Assembly: GCA_023431185.1 (NCBI GenBank)
Contig: JAEYXS010000063.1
Span: forward strand, 1-31,630
Direction: 5' to 3'
Length of the DNA stretch: 31,630 nt
Source of the DNA: Verrucomicrobiota bacterium
GTDB lineage: Bacteria; Verrucomicrobiota; Verrucomicrobiia; Limisphaerales; JAEYXS01
Part shown: piece by piece, positions 25,270 to 31,630 of the stretch
Numbering within the stretch: the first letter of the stretch is position 1
Layout: each line of letters begins with the position of its first letter
Program-made: the position numbers and the translations under genes
Notes under the pieces: generated by a model
Told to the model about the DNA's origin: nothing
Database searches by the model: none
What the model saw: only the letters and a program-made list of their open reading frames with translations

Positions 25270-26077
25270 ATTTTTTCACCGCTTTATAGCCCTTCTTCGG
25301 CTTGCCGTTTTCATCCAGCTTGTCACAGGCCCAGAGCAAACCACGCGTCACCAGATCCAGATAGGCCGGGTCTTCCATCGTCTTGTTCTCATGCCCGAGC
25401 GTCGTGCTGAACACCTTGCCCTTGCCATACGTGTTCACCCAGATGACCACATGGTCCTTCTTGGACTGCTCACTATAAGCCATTGCCAGCGGCACCGTGT
25501 TCGGCCAGACCTTCACGTTCTCGTAGAGTTCGTCAGCGGATGGATTTTTCCAATCAGCGGGAAACCCTTTCATCACCGGGTGATCCGCCTTCACCGTCTT
25601 CACCGCAAACTCGCGCTTCTTGTCATGCTTCACCGAGGTGATGCCCACCGCTTCCTTCCACGCATCCGTTTGCGCATTGCGATAGCTGTGCGAGGAGCAA
25701 TGCAGGAACACCGCGGGAGTACCGGCCTTGTGTGGTGCTGCGATGCCTTCCACGAAGGCCACATTCGTCACGAAACCGAAACACTCGTTGTGCAGGACAA
25801 CATCATACCCCTTCGCCCAATCCTTCTTGTGATACACACTGATCATGTGCTCACGCGCCTTCGGGTCGCTCGGGCCCGGCCCCTCATGCACGATGTCGAA
25901 CTTCACATTCGCCCGTGCTGCGATGCCTTCGCTCAGGATCTTCTTCTGGCTCTCATAATCATGGCAGCAACCGCCCGTGATCATAAGCACCTTCAACGGT
26001 TCCGCCGCCAAGGCAGCCGAGGCGGAGGCAAACAATACGACAGTGAGAAACAACGAACGCAAAAAAGACGTCTTCAT
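25268..26077 (-). CDS. Exported ThuA domain-containing protein
   Basis: This 269-residue protein has a signal peptide (MKTSFLRSLFLTVVLFASA, cut after ALA) and a ThuA (class I glutaminase-like) fold. Diagnostic stretches are PLKVLMITGGCCHDYESQ, DVVLHNECFGF, FLHCSSHSYR, DHPVMKGFP, and VVIWVNTYGKGKVFSTTLGHENKTM near the C-terminus. ThuA-like proteins take part in sugar (trehalose and related 3-keto sugar) use, but the biochemical step is poorly defined. It shares strand and probably transcript with the sialate O-acetylesterase gene downstream. A REP-like hairpin overlaps its stop codon. Confidence 0.93.
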   Translation of the reverse strand: MKTSFLRSLFLTVVLFASASAALAAEPLKVLMITGGCCHDYESQKKILSEGIAARANVKFDIVHEGPGPSDPKAREHMISVYHKKDWAKGYDVVLHNECFGFVTNVAFVEGIAAPHKAGTPAVFLHCSSHSYRNAQTDAWKEAVGITSVKHDKKREFAVKTVKADHPVMKGFPADWKNPSADELYENVKVWPNTVPLAMAYSEQSKKDHVVIWVNTYGKGKVFSTTLGHENKTMEDPAYLDLVTRGLLWACDKLDENGKPKKGYKAVKK

Positions 26078-26199
26078 GGCTTGATTCGCCGCATAGTGGT
26101 GCGGATTCCCCTTCCTGAAAAGCGGTTTTTTTGACTGAACTGCAGAAACCAGCTTTACGCGCTATTACTCAATCAAACCGCGAACGGCCCGAGCCCCAC

Positions 26200-26229
26200 A
26201 TCTGTGATTATCTATGTTCATCTGTGGTT
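26200..26229 (+). repeat. Three tandem 10-bp units upstream of tex
   Basis: ATCTGTGATT, ATCTATGTTC and ATCTGTGGTT follow one another with an exact 10-bp period. The run ends 70 bp before the tex start codon. The period is close to one turn of DNA, which could allow a protein to bind on one face, or it may be a dispersed low-complexity element. Confidence 0.5.
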
Positions 26230-26299
26230 AAGTCCCATTCCTTGCGAATAGAGTTTTACACCCGCCTTTTCCTCCGTTACACCAACCGCCTTTCTTTAC

Positions 26300-28597
26300 A
26301 TGAACGAGAAGTATGTCGCTAAGATCGCGTCTGAGCTGAAGCTCCAGACGCGCCAGGTCTCCGCTACCGCCAAGCTGTTGGCTGAAGGTGCCACGGTCCC
26401 TTTCATCTCCCGCTATCGCAAGGAAGCCACCGGCTCGCTGGATGAGGTCGCCATCATGAACATCCGCGAGCGCATGAACAGCCTCGTGGAACTCGACCAG
26501 CGCCGCGGCGCCATCATCAAATCTCTCGAAGAACGCAGTCTGCTCTCCGATGATCTGAAATCCGCCGTCCTCAAGGCCGAAACGCTCAGCGCGCTGGAAG
26601 ACATCTACCTGCCCTACCGCCCCAAGCGCCGCACCCGCGCCACCATCGCCAAGGAAGCCGGCTTGGAGCCGCTCGCCGACAAACTCTTTCTCGAACAAGC
26701 CACGCTCGATCCGCAGAAGGCCGCCGAACCCTTCGTCAATCCCGCCAAGGAAGTGAAAGATGTGGCCGCTGCCTTGTTGGGTGCCCGCGACATCATCGCG
26801 GAACGTATCAGTGATGATGCCGATGCCCGCGCCAAACTCCGCGCGCTCTACTGGAGCCAGGCCACCATCCGCTCCAAGGTGATGTCCGATAAACAAGAAG
26901 CCGCCGCGAAGTTCAAAGATTACTTCGACTGGAGCGAACCCATCGCCACCATTCCCAGCCATCGCCTCCTCGCCATCCGCCGCGGTGAAACGGAAGGCTT
27001 CCTCATCGTCCGCATGACGCCGCCGGAGGAGAGCGCCTTGAATCTGCTCGAACCCTTATTCGTAACCGCGCCCGGCAAACCCGCCGGTGAACAGATCCGC
27101 TTCGCCGTGCAAGACAGCTACAAGCGTCTGCTCGGCTTCGCCATCGAAGCAGAGTTACGCATCGAATCGAAGAAGAAGGCAGACATCGAAGCCATCCGTG
27201 TATTCGCGGAAAACTTGCGGGAACTGCTGCTGGCCGCACCCTTGGGCCCTAAGAACACCTTGGCCATCGATCCCGGCTTCCGCACCGGTTGCAAACTTGT
27301 GGTGCTGGATCGCCAGGGCAAGCTCCTCCATCACGATGTCATTTATCCTACGGCCGCTTCCACCAACCAGATCCGCGAAGCGGCCACCGCCGTCTTGGCA
27401 CTGGTGAAGCAATTCCAGATCGAAGCCATCGCCATCGGTAACGGCACCGCTGGTCGTGAGACGGAGACCTTCATCCGCAAACTGGGCCTCCCCGCCTCCA
27501 TCCCCATCGTGATGGTTAACGAAAGCGGGGCCTCCATCTACTCCGCCTCCGATGTCGCGCGCGAAGAGTTTCCCGATCAGGACGTGACCGTGCGTGGTTC
27601 CGTCTCCATCGGCCGCCGGCTCATGGACCCGCTCGCTGAACTCGTGAAGCTGGACCCGAAATCCATCGGCGTAGGCCAGTATCAGCATGATGTCGATCAA
27701 CCGGCCCTCAAGCGCGGCCTGGATGACGTGGTGATGAGCTGCGTGAATGGTGTAGGCGTGGAACTGAACACCGCCAGCAAACAATTGCTCAGCTATGTTT
27801 CCGGTCTGGGGCCCGCCCTCGCCCAGAGCATCGTGGCCTATCGCAATGAGCACGGCCCCTTCAAATCCCGTCAGGACTTGCAGAAAGTCCCGCGCCTCGG
27901 TCCCAAGGCGTTCGAACAAGCCGCCGGTTTCTTGCGCATCCGTGACGGCAGCCATCCGCTCGATGCCAGCGCTGTGCACCCGGAGAGCTATGGCATCGTC
28001 GATACGATGGCAAAAGACTTGAACGCAGACGTAAATGCTCTTCTTCGCGACGGCATGTTGCGTTCCCGCATCAAGCTGGAGAAATACGTCACCGAAAGCG
28101 TCGGGATCCCGACGCTCAAAGACATCCTGGACGAACTCGCGAAGCCCGGCCGCGATCCACGCCAGAAATTCGAGACCTTCGCATTCCAAGAAGGCTTGGA
28201 GAAAATGGAAGATCTGAAGCCTGGCATGAAACTGCCCGGCATCGTGACCAATGTGACCGCGTTCGGGGCGTTTGTGGATATCGGCGTACATCAGGATGGC
28301 CTCGTGCATGTCAGCCAGCTCGCGGACAAGTTCGTGAAAGACCCTGCCGAGATTGTGAAAGTGCAGCAGAAAGTGACGGTAACGGTCACCGAAGTGGATC
28401 TCGCCCGCAAGCGTATCGCCCTGTCGATGAAGGCGAATCCTGAACTCGGTGGCAGCAACCAGAGCAATCGCACCTCACCGGCGGCACCCCGCCCGTCTGG
28501 CGGTTCTCGTCCGCCCACGAAACCGGCACCGGTGAAAGGCAACGACTGGTTCAGTGCCGCGCTTGAGAAGGCGAACCAGCGTGGTCAGAGAAACTGA
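26300..28597 (+). CDS. tex: Tex family RNA-binding transcription accessory protein
   Basis: This 765-residue protein has the full Tex layout. The N-terminal helical domain (about 1-190) starts with ASELKLQTRQVSATAKLLAEGATVPFISRYRKE. A YqgF-like RNase-H fold follows (about 320-440; NTLAIDPGFRTGCK). The helix-hairpin-helix segment is at about 488-550 (LLSYVSGLGPALAQSIV then VPRLGPKAFEQAAGFLRI). The C-terminal S1 domain (about 638-712) contains VTNVTAFGAFVDIGVHQDG. The last 50 residues are a Pro/Ser/Gly/Asn-rich tail ending in a basic stretch. Tex binds nucleic acids and affects transcription and virulence gene expression in some bacteria. It has its own terminator downstream. Confidence 0.97.
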   Translation: MNEKYVAKIASELKLQTRQVSATAKLLAEGATVPFISRYRKEATGSLDEVAIMNIRERMNSLVELDQRRGAIIKSLEERSLLSDDLKSAVLKAETLSALEDIYLPYRPKRRTRATIAKEAGLEPLADKLFLEQATLDPQKAAEPFVNPAKEVKDVAAALLGARDIIAERISDDADARAKLRALYWSQATIRSKVMSDKQEAAAKFKDYFDWSEPIATIPSHRLLAIRRGETEGFLIVRMTPPEESALNLLEPLFVTAPGKPAGEQIRFAVQDSYKRLLGFAIEAELRIESKKKADIEAIRVFAENLRELLLAAPLGPKNTLAIDPGFRTGCKLVVLDRQGKLLHHDVIYPTAASTNQIREAATAVLALVKQFQIEAIAIGNGTAGRETETFIRKLGLPASIPIVMVNESGASIYSASDVAREEFPDQDVTVRGSVSIGRRLMDPLAELVKLDPKSIGVGQYQHDVDQPALKRGLDDVVMSCVNGVGVELNTASKQLLSYVSGLGPALAQSIVAYRNEHGPFKSRQDLQKVPRLGPKAFEQAAGFLRIRDGSHPLDASAVHPESYGIVDTMAKDLNADVNALLRDGMLRSRIKLEKYVTESVGIPTLKDILDELAKPGRDPRQKFETFAFQEGLEKMEDLKPGMKLPGIVTNVTAFGAFVDIGVHQDGLVHVSQLADKFVKDPAEIVKVQQKVTVTVTEVDLARKRIALSMKANPELGGSNQSNRTSPAAPRPSGGSRPPTKPAPVKGNDWFSAALEKANQRGQRN

Positions 28598-28617
28598 CCA
28601 GTCATAAGATGGTATTT

Positions 28618-28665
28618 AACGCAGGTGGCGTGATCTGGGAGACACGCCATCTGCGTTTCAGTTTT
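28618..28665 (+). terminator. Rho-independent-like terminator of tex
   Basis: AACGCAGGTGGCGTG (28618-28632) pairs with CACGCCATCTGCGTT (28643-28657), 15 bp with one G-T wobble. It is followed by TCAGTTTTG. It begins 20 nt after the tex stop. The T-tract is interrupted, so efficiency is uncertain. Confidence 0.8.
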
Positions 28666-28798
28666 GTGCGGCAGGTTTTGCATGCTTACAAAGCGCCACC
28701 AGCCCCTTCCCGAACTGTTGGAAACCGCACAGCTCTGCTAAACAAATTCTTTCACACTGTATACCTTTGAGCAGGTCAACTTTGGCGCACTCCCGTGA

Positions 28799-28937
28799 AT
28801 CTGCCTAAAACCGGGCAGATAGGGCCGAAAATCAGGGGCACTACTTAGCTGGCATCGCGGCTGCTAAGGAAATAAGCGGTTGCGGTCGCAAGGACCGGAA
28901 CCACAAAAGTTGTGAATCGTGGTCGCAATTTGATCAC
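28799..28937 (+). promoter_or_regulatory. Hairpin-rich leader upstream of lipoprotein-pseudopilin genes, class unknown
   Basis: The leader holds four inverted repeats. ATCTGCC (28799-28805) pairs with GGCAGAT (28814-28820). GGTT-g-CGGTC (28878-28887) pairs with GACCG-g-AACC (28893-28902). CACAA (28902-28906) pairs with TTGTG (28910-28914). GTGGTC (28919-28924) pairs with GATCAC (28932-28937), ending 3 nt before the ATG. ACCAC (28900-28904) could instead pair with GTGGT (28919-28923), so stems compete. It matches no riboswitch class I know. The transcript start is unknown. Confidence 0.4.
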
Positions 28938-28940
28938 GCT

Positions 28941-29384
28941 ATGAAAACCTCATTGAAACTGCTCGGCATGGCGGCTCTGATGCTCACCGCCTGCTCTTCT
29001 GAAGATGATGCATCACTCACGGCACTCCCTGCCTCACCGGCTCCTCAGGCGGCCTTCGACGCCACCAGCGGAGTTCAGACCCTGCCACCTGTGGTCGCCC
29101 CCAGCATGGGACCACCTGCAACCACGGCCAGTGCAGCCGTTCCGCAACCAGCCGCCGAAGCACCGGCCAGCTCTGCCTTGGACAATGGCACCGCCCACAT
29201 GAATGACGAGCAGCGCCTCACTTACGCCCTGCAACTCTTCTATGGCGATTCCAGCGCCCCGGCCATCACGGACTTCCAGCCCTTGGTGGAGCGCAAGATC
29301 CTCGCCCGCGTCCCGGTGGCTCCCGCCGGGAAGAAGTATGTGATTGATCTCTCCAAGCTCGAAGTGCGCCTCGAAAACCTCTAA
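28941..29384 (+). CDS. Small putative lipoprotein
   Basis: I do not recognise this 147-residue protein. Its N-terminus MKTSLKLLGMAALMLTAC is a lipoprotein signal with the lipobox LTAC, so C18 would be lipidated. A long low-complexity Pro/Ala/Ser linker (about 25-90) follows, then a short structured domain (MNDEQRLTYALQLFYG to the end). The C-terminal half is probably the working part, held off the membrane by the linker. The pseudopilin gene starts 19 nt after its stop, so the two are very probably cotranscribed. In this lineage small proteins of this type are, as far as I know, often next to pseudopilin genes, but no function is established. Confidence 0.75.
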   Translation: MKTSLKLLGMAALMLTACSSEDDASLTALPASPAPQAAFDATSGVQTLPPVVAPSMGPPATTASAAVPQPAAEAPASSALDNGTAHMNDEQRLTYALQLFYGDSSAPAITDFQPLVERKILARVPVAPAGKKYVIDLSKLEVRLENL

Positions 29385-29403
29385 AGAATTGAACTTTTTC
29401 CCA

Positions 29404-30318
29404 ATGAAATCCACTATCTTATCCCGGTTCAGAAACTTTGCCAAACCACCCGGCAAGGGTGCGTTCACCCTCATCGAACTGCTGGTGGTCATTGCCATCA
29501 TCGCGATCCTCGCCGGCATGCTGCTGCCCGCCTTGGCGAAAGCCAAACAGAAGGCGATGTCCACTCAATGCATGAACAACCTCAAGCAGGTTGGTTCCGG
29601 CTACAAAGTCTATCAGAGCGACAACTCGGACAAGATGCCCTACGGCTCCGTCCATTATAAGTCCGGCGGCTTTGCCTGGGATGATCTGATTGACGGTTAC
29701 ATCGGCGGCTCACAAACCATCACGGAGATGTCCTCCCACGGTCTGAAGACCTGGAACAAGTTTCCGAAGATTCTGCTCTGCCCGGCGGACAAGATTCCCC
29801 TCACCACCGGCTGGGTAGGTCTGTCTCCGACCGGCATCCGCCGCAGCTACGCACCGCCGAAGTATGTGATGTCCGCGACGAACACACCGGTGAACACCGC
29901 GGCCCGCACGGGCTCAGGTCTGCACTGGACGTGGGCTTCGTGGCAGGTCGGGGCCAACACCACCAACGGCTGGCCCGCCAATGCAAAGAACGATGGTCCG
30001 CCTTCGAACTTCCTGAATGTGCCCAAGAACATTCCGGCCTTGCGCGAAGGCGCCATCCTGGCAGGCACCGACACCATCCAGGTCACGGAATATCACAACG
30101 CCTCGTGCAACTGGGCCAGTGCGGAGACCCTGCCCACCATCCCGACGCCGAACGATCACACGACGGCGGACACAGCGGCCACGCATGGCCGGGAGCTGTT
30201 CACCTACCTGTTCATCGACGGACATGTGGAAGCGCAGAACCGCTACATGCTGCTTGGCGCAACGAACACCTCGTTGACCGTGGTTTCTGGCGCGTGGACC
30301 TTGAACGCCAAAGACTAG
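29404..30318 (+). CDS. Type II secretion/prepilin-like protein (DUF1559-like, H-X9-DG type)
   Basis: This 304-residue protein has a short leader ending in PPGKGA and a classic prepilin helix, FTLIELLVVIAIIAILAGMLLPAL, with the conserved glutamate at position 5 after the cleavage site. The mature part begins with AKAKQKAMSTQCMNNLKQVG and ends with a DGHVE motif (LFIDGHVEAQNRYM). The histidine normally nine residues before DG is here ten away (HGRELFTYLFIDG). It is therefore one of the many pseudopilin-like proteins of Planctomycetota and Verrucomicrobiota. It is likely cleaved by prepilin peptidase and inserted in the inner membrane. The function of the expanded family is unknown. The ATG at 29404 is preferred; an upstream ATG at 29344 would overlap the lipoprotein gene. 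Confidence 0.92.
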   Translation: MKSTILSRFRNFAKPPGKGAFTLIELLVVIAIIAILAGMLLPALAKAKQKAMSTQCMNNLKQVGSGYKVYQSDNSDKMPYGSVHYKSGGFAWDDLIDGYIGGSQTITEMSSHGLKTWNKFPKILLCPADKIPLTTGWVGLSPTGIRRSYAPPKYVMSATNTPVNTAARTGSGLHWTWASWQVGANTTNGWPANAKNDGPPSNFLNVPKNIPALREGAILAGTDTIQVTEYHNASCNWASAETLPTIPTPNDHTTADTAATHGRELFTYLFIDGHVEAQNRYMLLGATNTSLTVVSGAWTLNAKD

Positions 30319-30344
30319 TCAGCTCGTCAACCAACTATTCCCAG

Positions 30345-30378
30345 CGGCCCGTGATCGCTCACGGGCCGTTTATTTTTT
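30345..30378. terminator. Terminator between convergent pseudopilin genes
   Basis: CGGCCCGTGA (30345-30354) and TCACGGGCCG (30359-30368) form a perfect 10-bp stem with a TCGC loop, followed by TTTATTTTTT. It serves the plus-strand pseudopilin. On the minus strand it is not followed by a T-run, so it is one-directional. Confidence 0.9.
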
Positions 30379-30389
30379 GCACGCCCAAC

Positions 30390-31262
30390 TTAGTCGGTCG
30401 GCCGGATGGACCAGATGCCGAAGTGTGTGTTCCAGCCATTGCCCGCCTTGCCCGCCGGTCCCACCGTATCCTGCGGGAACAGTGTCTCCACATGCCCGTC
30501 GAACATCAGGTAGTTGATCTTGCCCTCCTGATAGCTCGCCGGCTCGACCACTCCTTCTTCGAGATGCTCGCCCGTGTAACGGATGCGTCCACCCGAGCTG
30601 TTGCCCGCGATGTTGTTCGACTTGGCCATTTCGGTGAGCAACATCGTCTGCGCCGCATCCAGAATCATGTCCATCCGGATGGCAGGCAGGCCGCCGACCA
30701 ACTTGTTCGTCATCATGCTGAGCGAGTTGGTGCCCTTCCCATAGCTAGCCCACCAAAGCCCCACACCCGTGCTGTTCGTCGGGCCGGGCGGCCAGTTCCT
30801 GGCATCCATCGTGTGCCACGGCATCGCATAAGTGCGGCGATTGAAACCGTACTTCACCGCGAATTCCAGCGGCGGCACCGTGTCCTCGGGGCATTGCAAG
30901 AGATTCCCCACGGCGGCGGCGGATGGTGCCGGCTTCGATTTGTCCTCCCCGCGCATCGAGGCCCGGATATACGTCCCGACCAAGGTATCCCAGACGAACT
31001 GCTTGGTATTGCTGTGATGGATGAAGGCGTAGGGCAACTTCTGGCCATTGGACTCCGCATACATCATCATCCCCGCCCCCAACTGTTTCAGGTTGTTGAC
31101 GCAAACAGTGGCGGAAGAACCTCCCTTGCCCCCTTTGTATCTGCCGATGAAAACTCCGGCCAAAACCCCGAGCACAAGCACCACCGCGATGGTGACGATC
31201 AATTCCACCCGCCCAAAGGCTCCCTGCTGACCTTGCCTGACTGATACCGATTTTTTAATCAT
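30390..31262 (-). CDS. Divergent pseudopilin-like protein
   Basis: This 290-residue protein resembles the plus-strand pseudopilin but with altered landmarks. The leader QGQQGAF is followed by GRVELIVTIAVVLVLGVLAGVFI, where the usual TLIELLVVIAIIAIL core has become GRVELIVTIAVVLVL; the glutamate is kept. The mature start VCVNNLKQLGAGMMMYAESNGQ aligns with CMNNLKQVG of the neighbour. The end has YLMFDGHVE, but the histidine nine residues before DG is replaced by Gln. The start codon at 31262 has a strong ribosome-binding site (GGAGG, 11 nt upstream), unusual for this window. It is convergent with 29404-30318, and the IS left end lies upstream of it. Confidence 0.88.
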   Translation of the reverse strand: MIKKSVSVRQGQQGAFGRVELIVTIAVVLVLGVLAGVFIGRYKGGKGGSSATVCVNNLKQLGAGMMMYAESNGQKLPYAFIHHSNTKQFVWDTLVGTYIRASMRGEDKSKPAPSAAAVGNLLQCPEDTVPPLEFAVKYGFNRRTYAMPWHTMDARNWPPGPTNSTGVGLWWASYGKGTNSLSMMTNKLVGGLPAIRMDMILDAAQTMLLTEMAKSNNIAGNSSGGRIRYTGEHLEEGVVEPASYQEGKINYLMFDGHVETLFPQDTVGPAGKAGNGWNTHFGIWSIRPTD

Positions 31263-31361
31263 GATGTTTACTTCCTCCCTGAGTTTTCTGACGGACGAAC
31301 ACGGATGCTGCCCGATAAAACGGCCACGTCAATGCCGTTGCTGACAATTTCAGACACCCGA

Positions 31362-31442
31362 GTTGACTCAAATTAAATGTTACCGGAGCTGGGAGGTGGA
31401 CGTGGAGTCCGCTGATACGTTGACTCATAATGGTGGTTACCG
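31362..31442 (+). repeat. Two direct repeats in the insertion-sequence left end
   Basis: GTTGACTCA-N9-TTACCG occurs at 31362-31385 and 31419-31442, 57 bp apart and in the same orientation. The second copy lies just before the transposase start. Such repeats inside an IS end are usually transposase-binding sites. The exact left terminus of the element could not be placed. Confidence 0.65.
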
Positions 31443-31453
31443 AACTACCGAGC

Positions 31454-31630
31454 ATGAGTATATCAGCCAAGCGCGCGGCGTTGGCGCGTGGCCACGGCCG
31501 CTAGCAGCGGGCCGGTCGGCCGCACAAGCAAAAGATCCTGGATGAGTTTTGCGCCCTGTGCGGTTATCATCGGAAAGCCGCGGTGCGGCTGTTGAACCGG
31601 CCCTTGCCCCGGAGGCCGCCCAAGCGTTCC
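31454..31630 (+). pseudogene. Integrase-type transposase N-terminus, interrupted by an amber codon, cut by window edge
   Basis: From the ATG at 31454 the frame reads MSISAKRAALARGHGR, then TAG at 31502-31504, then QRAGRPHKQKILDEFC and ALCGYHRKAAVRLLNRPLPR to the window edge. RKxxILDEFCALxGYHRKxAxRLL is the start of the integrase-type transposase found in several environmental IS. Relatives have a Tyr at the position of the stop (RYxxA), so TAC to TAG is a single-base change. The frame is otherwise intact. The stop may be real decay, a sequencing error, or read-through; no in-frame ATG follows soon after. The call as transposase is from motif memory. Confidence 0.75.

Larger units (their letters stand above)
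28598..28940. other. Intergenic region between tex and lipoprotein gene
   Basis: The 343-bp gap holds the tex terminator at its left end and a hairpin-rich leader at its right end, both listed separately. No protein-like ORF was seen between them. Confidence 0.5.

Noticed and set aside
25253..25280. The hairpin followed by TTTTTT as a terminator
   Set aside because: The T-run lies on the plus strand while the neighbouring genes are on the minus strand, and the run is part of the ThuA Lys codons and stop. The element is better explained as a repeat.
28799..28937. A cyclic di-GMP riboswitch in front of the pilin-type genes
   Set aside because: The conserved GEMM landmarks (GCAAACC, GACGCAAAGCC) are not present, so I report only an unclassified hairpin-rich leader.
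29931..31244. A 437-codon plus-strand frame from within one pseudopilin across to the other
   Set aside because: It runs through a strong terminator and is antisense to the second pseudopilin, which has a good ribosome-binding site and recognisable motifs.
1..31630. CRISPR array, prophage, toxin-antitoxin or defence island
   Set aside because: No regular spacer-repeat array, phage structural gene, or recognisable defence gene set was found on either strand.

Overview
The window reads as a stretch of chromosome from a Verrucomicrobiota bacterium, probably of the Pedosphaera/Limisphaerales lineage (subdivision 3). The call rests on several things seen together: a PSD1/DUF1549/DUF1553 'planctomycete cytochrome' protein, Tat-exported Gfo/Idh/MocA and sugar-isomerase proteins, ThuA and sialate O-acetylesterase proteins, H-X9-DG-like pseudopilins, GC-rich codon use, and start sites that mostly lack a clear Shine-Dalgarno sequence. 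No 16S rRNA or tRNA gene was seen, so the taxonomy is inferred.

Layout. Positions 1-550 (minus) hold a REP-associated tyrosine transposase (RAYT) cut by the window edge, with a tandem pair of hairpin repeats just upstream. Next come an exported HExxH protein (926-1915), a Tat-signal Gfo/Idh/MocA oxidoreductase (2129-3439), glycyl-tRNA synthetase (3494-5290) with a textbook terminator, a small three-helix membrane protein (5464-5961), a 170-bp imperfect palindrome, and a Tat-signal sugar isomerase (minus). A PilX-like pilus protein (7424-8716) and a large PSD1 c-type cytochrome protein (9076-12459) follow.

The central block is housekeeping and central metabolism: the redox repressor Rex, tail to tail with a SirB1-family protein, then the glutamate synthase large subunit (14344-18903) with a strong terminator, and an ACT-domain protein followed 4 nt later by a GH13 amylase-family enzyme. 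Then come RsgA (minus), a radical SAM protein with a SPASM-like cysteine set, an exported sialate O-acetylesterase and a ThuA protein (both minus), and Tex (plus).

The right end holds a small lipoprotein followed by a pseudopilin, preceded by a hairpin-rich leader. A second, divergent pseudopilin faces it across a terminator. The window closes with the left end of an insertion sequence whose transposase reading frame is broken by an amber codon.

Themes: breakdown of sugars and polysaccharides by exported enzymes, nitrogen assimilation, and surface pilin-like proteins, separated by dispersed repeats. The most interesting signals are non-coding: a three-copy, 27-nt candidate REP family next to a RAYT gene; a 55-nt hairpin repeat with a compensatory base-pair change between its two copies; the long palindrome at 5963-6134; and the leader at 28799-28937, whose stems partly compete. 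I saw no defence island, CRISPR array or biosynthetic cluster.
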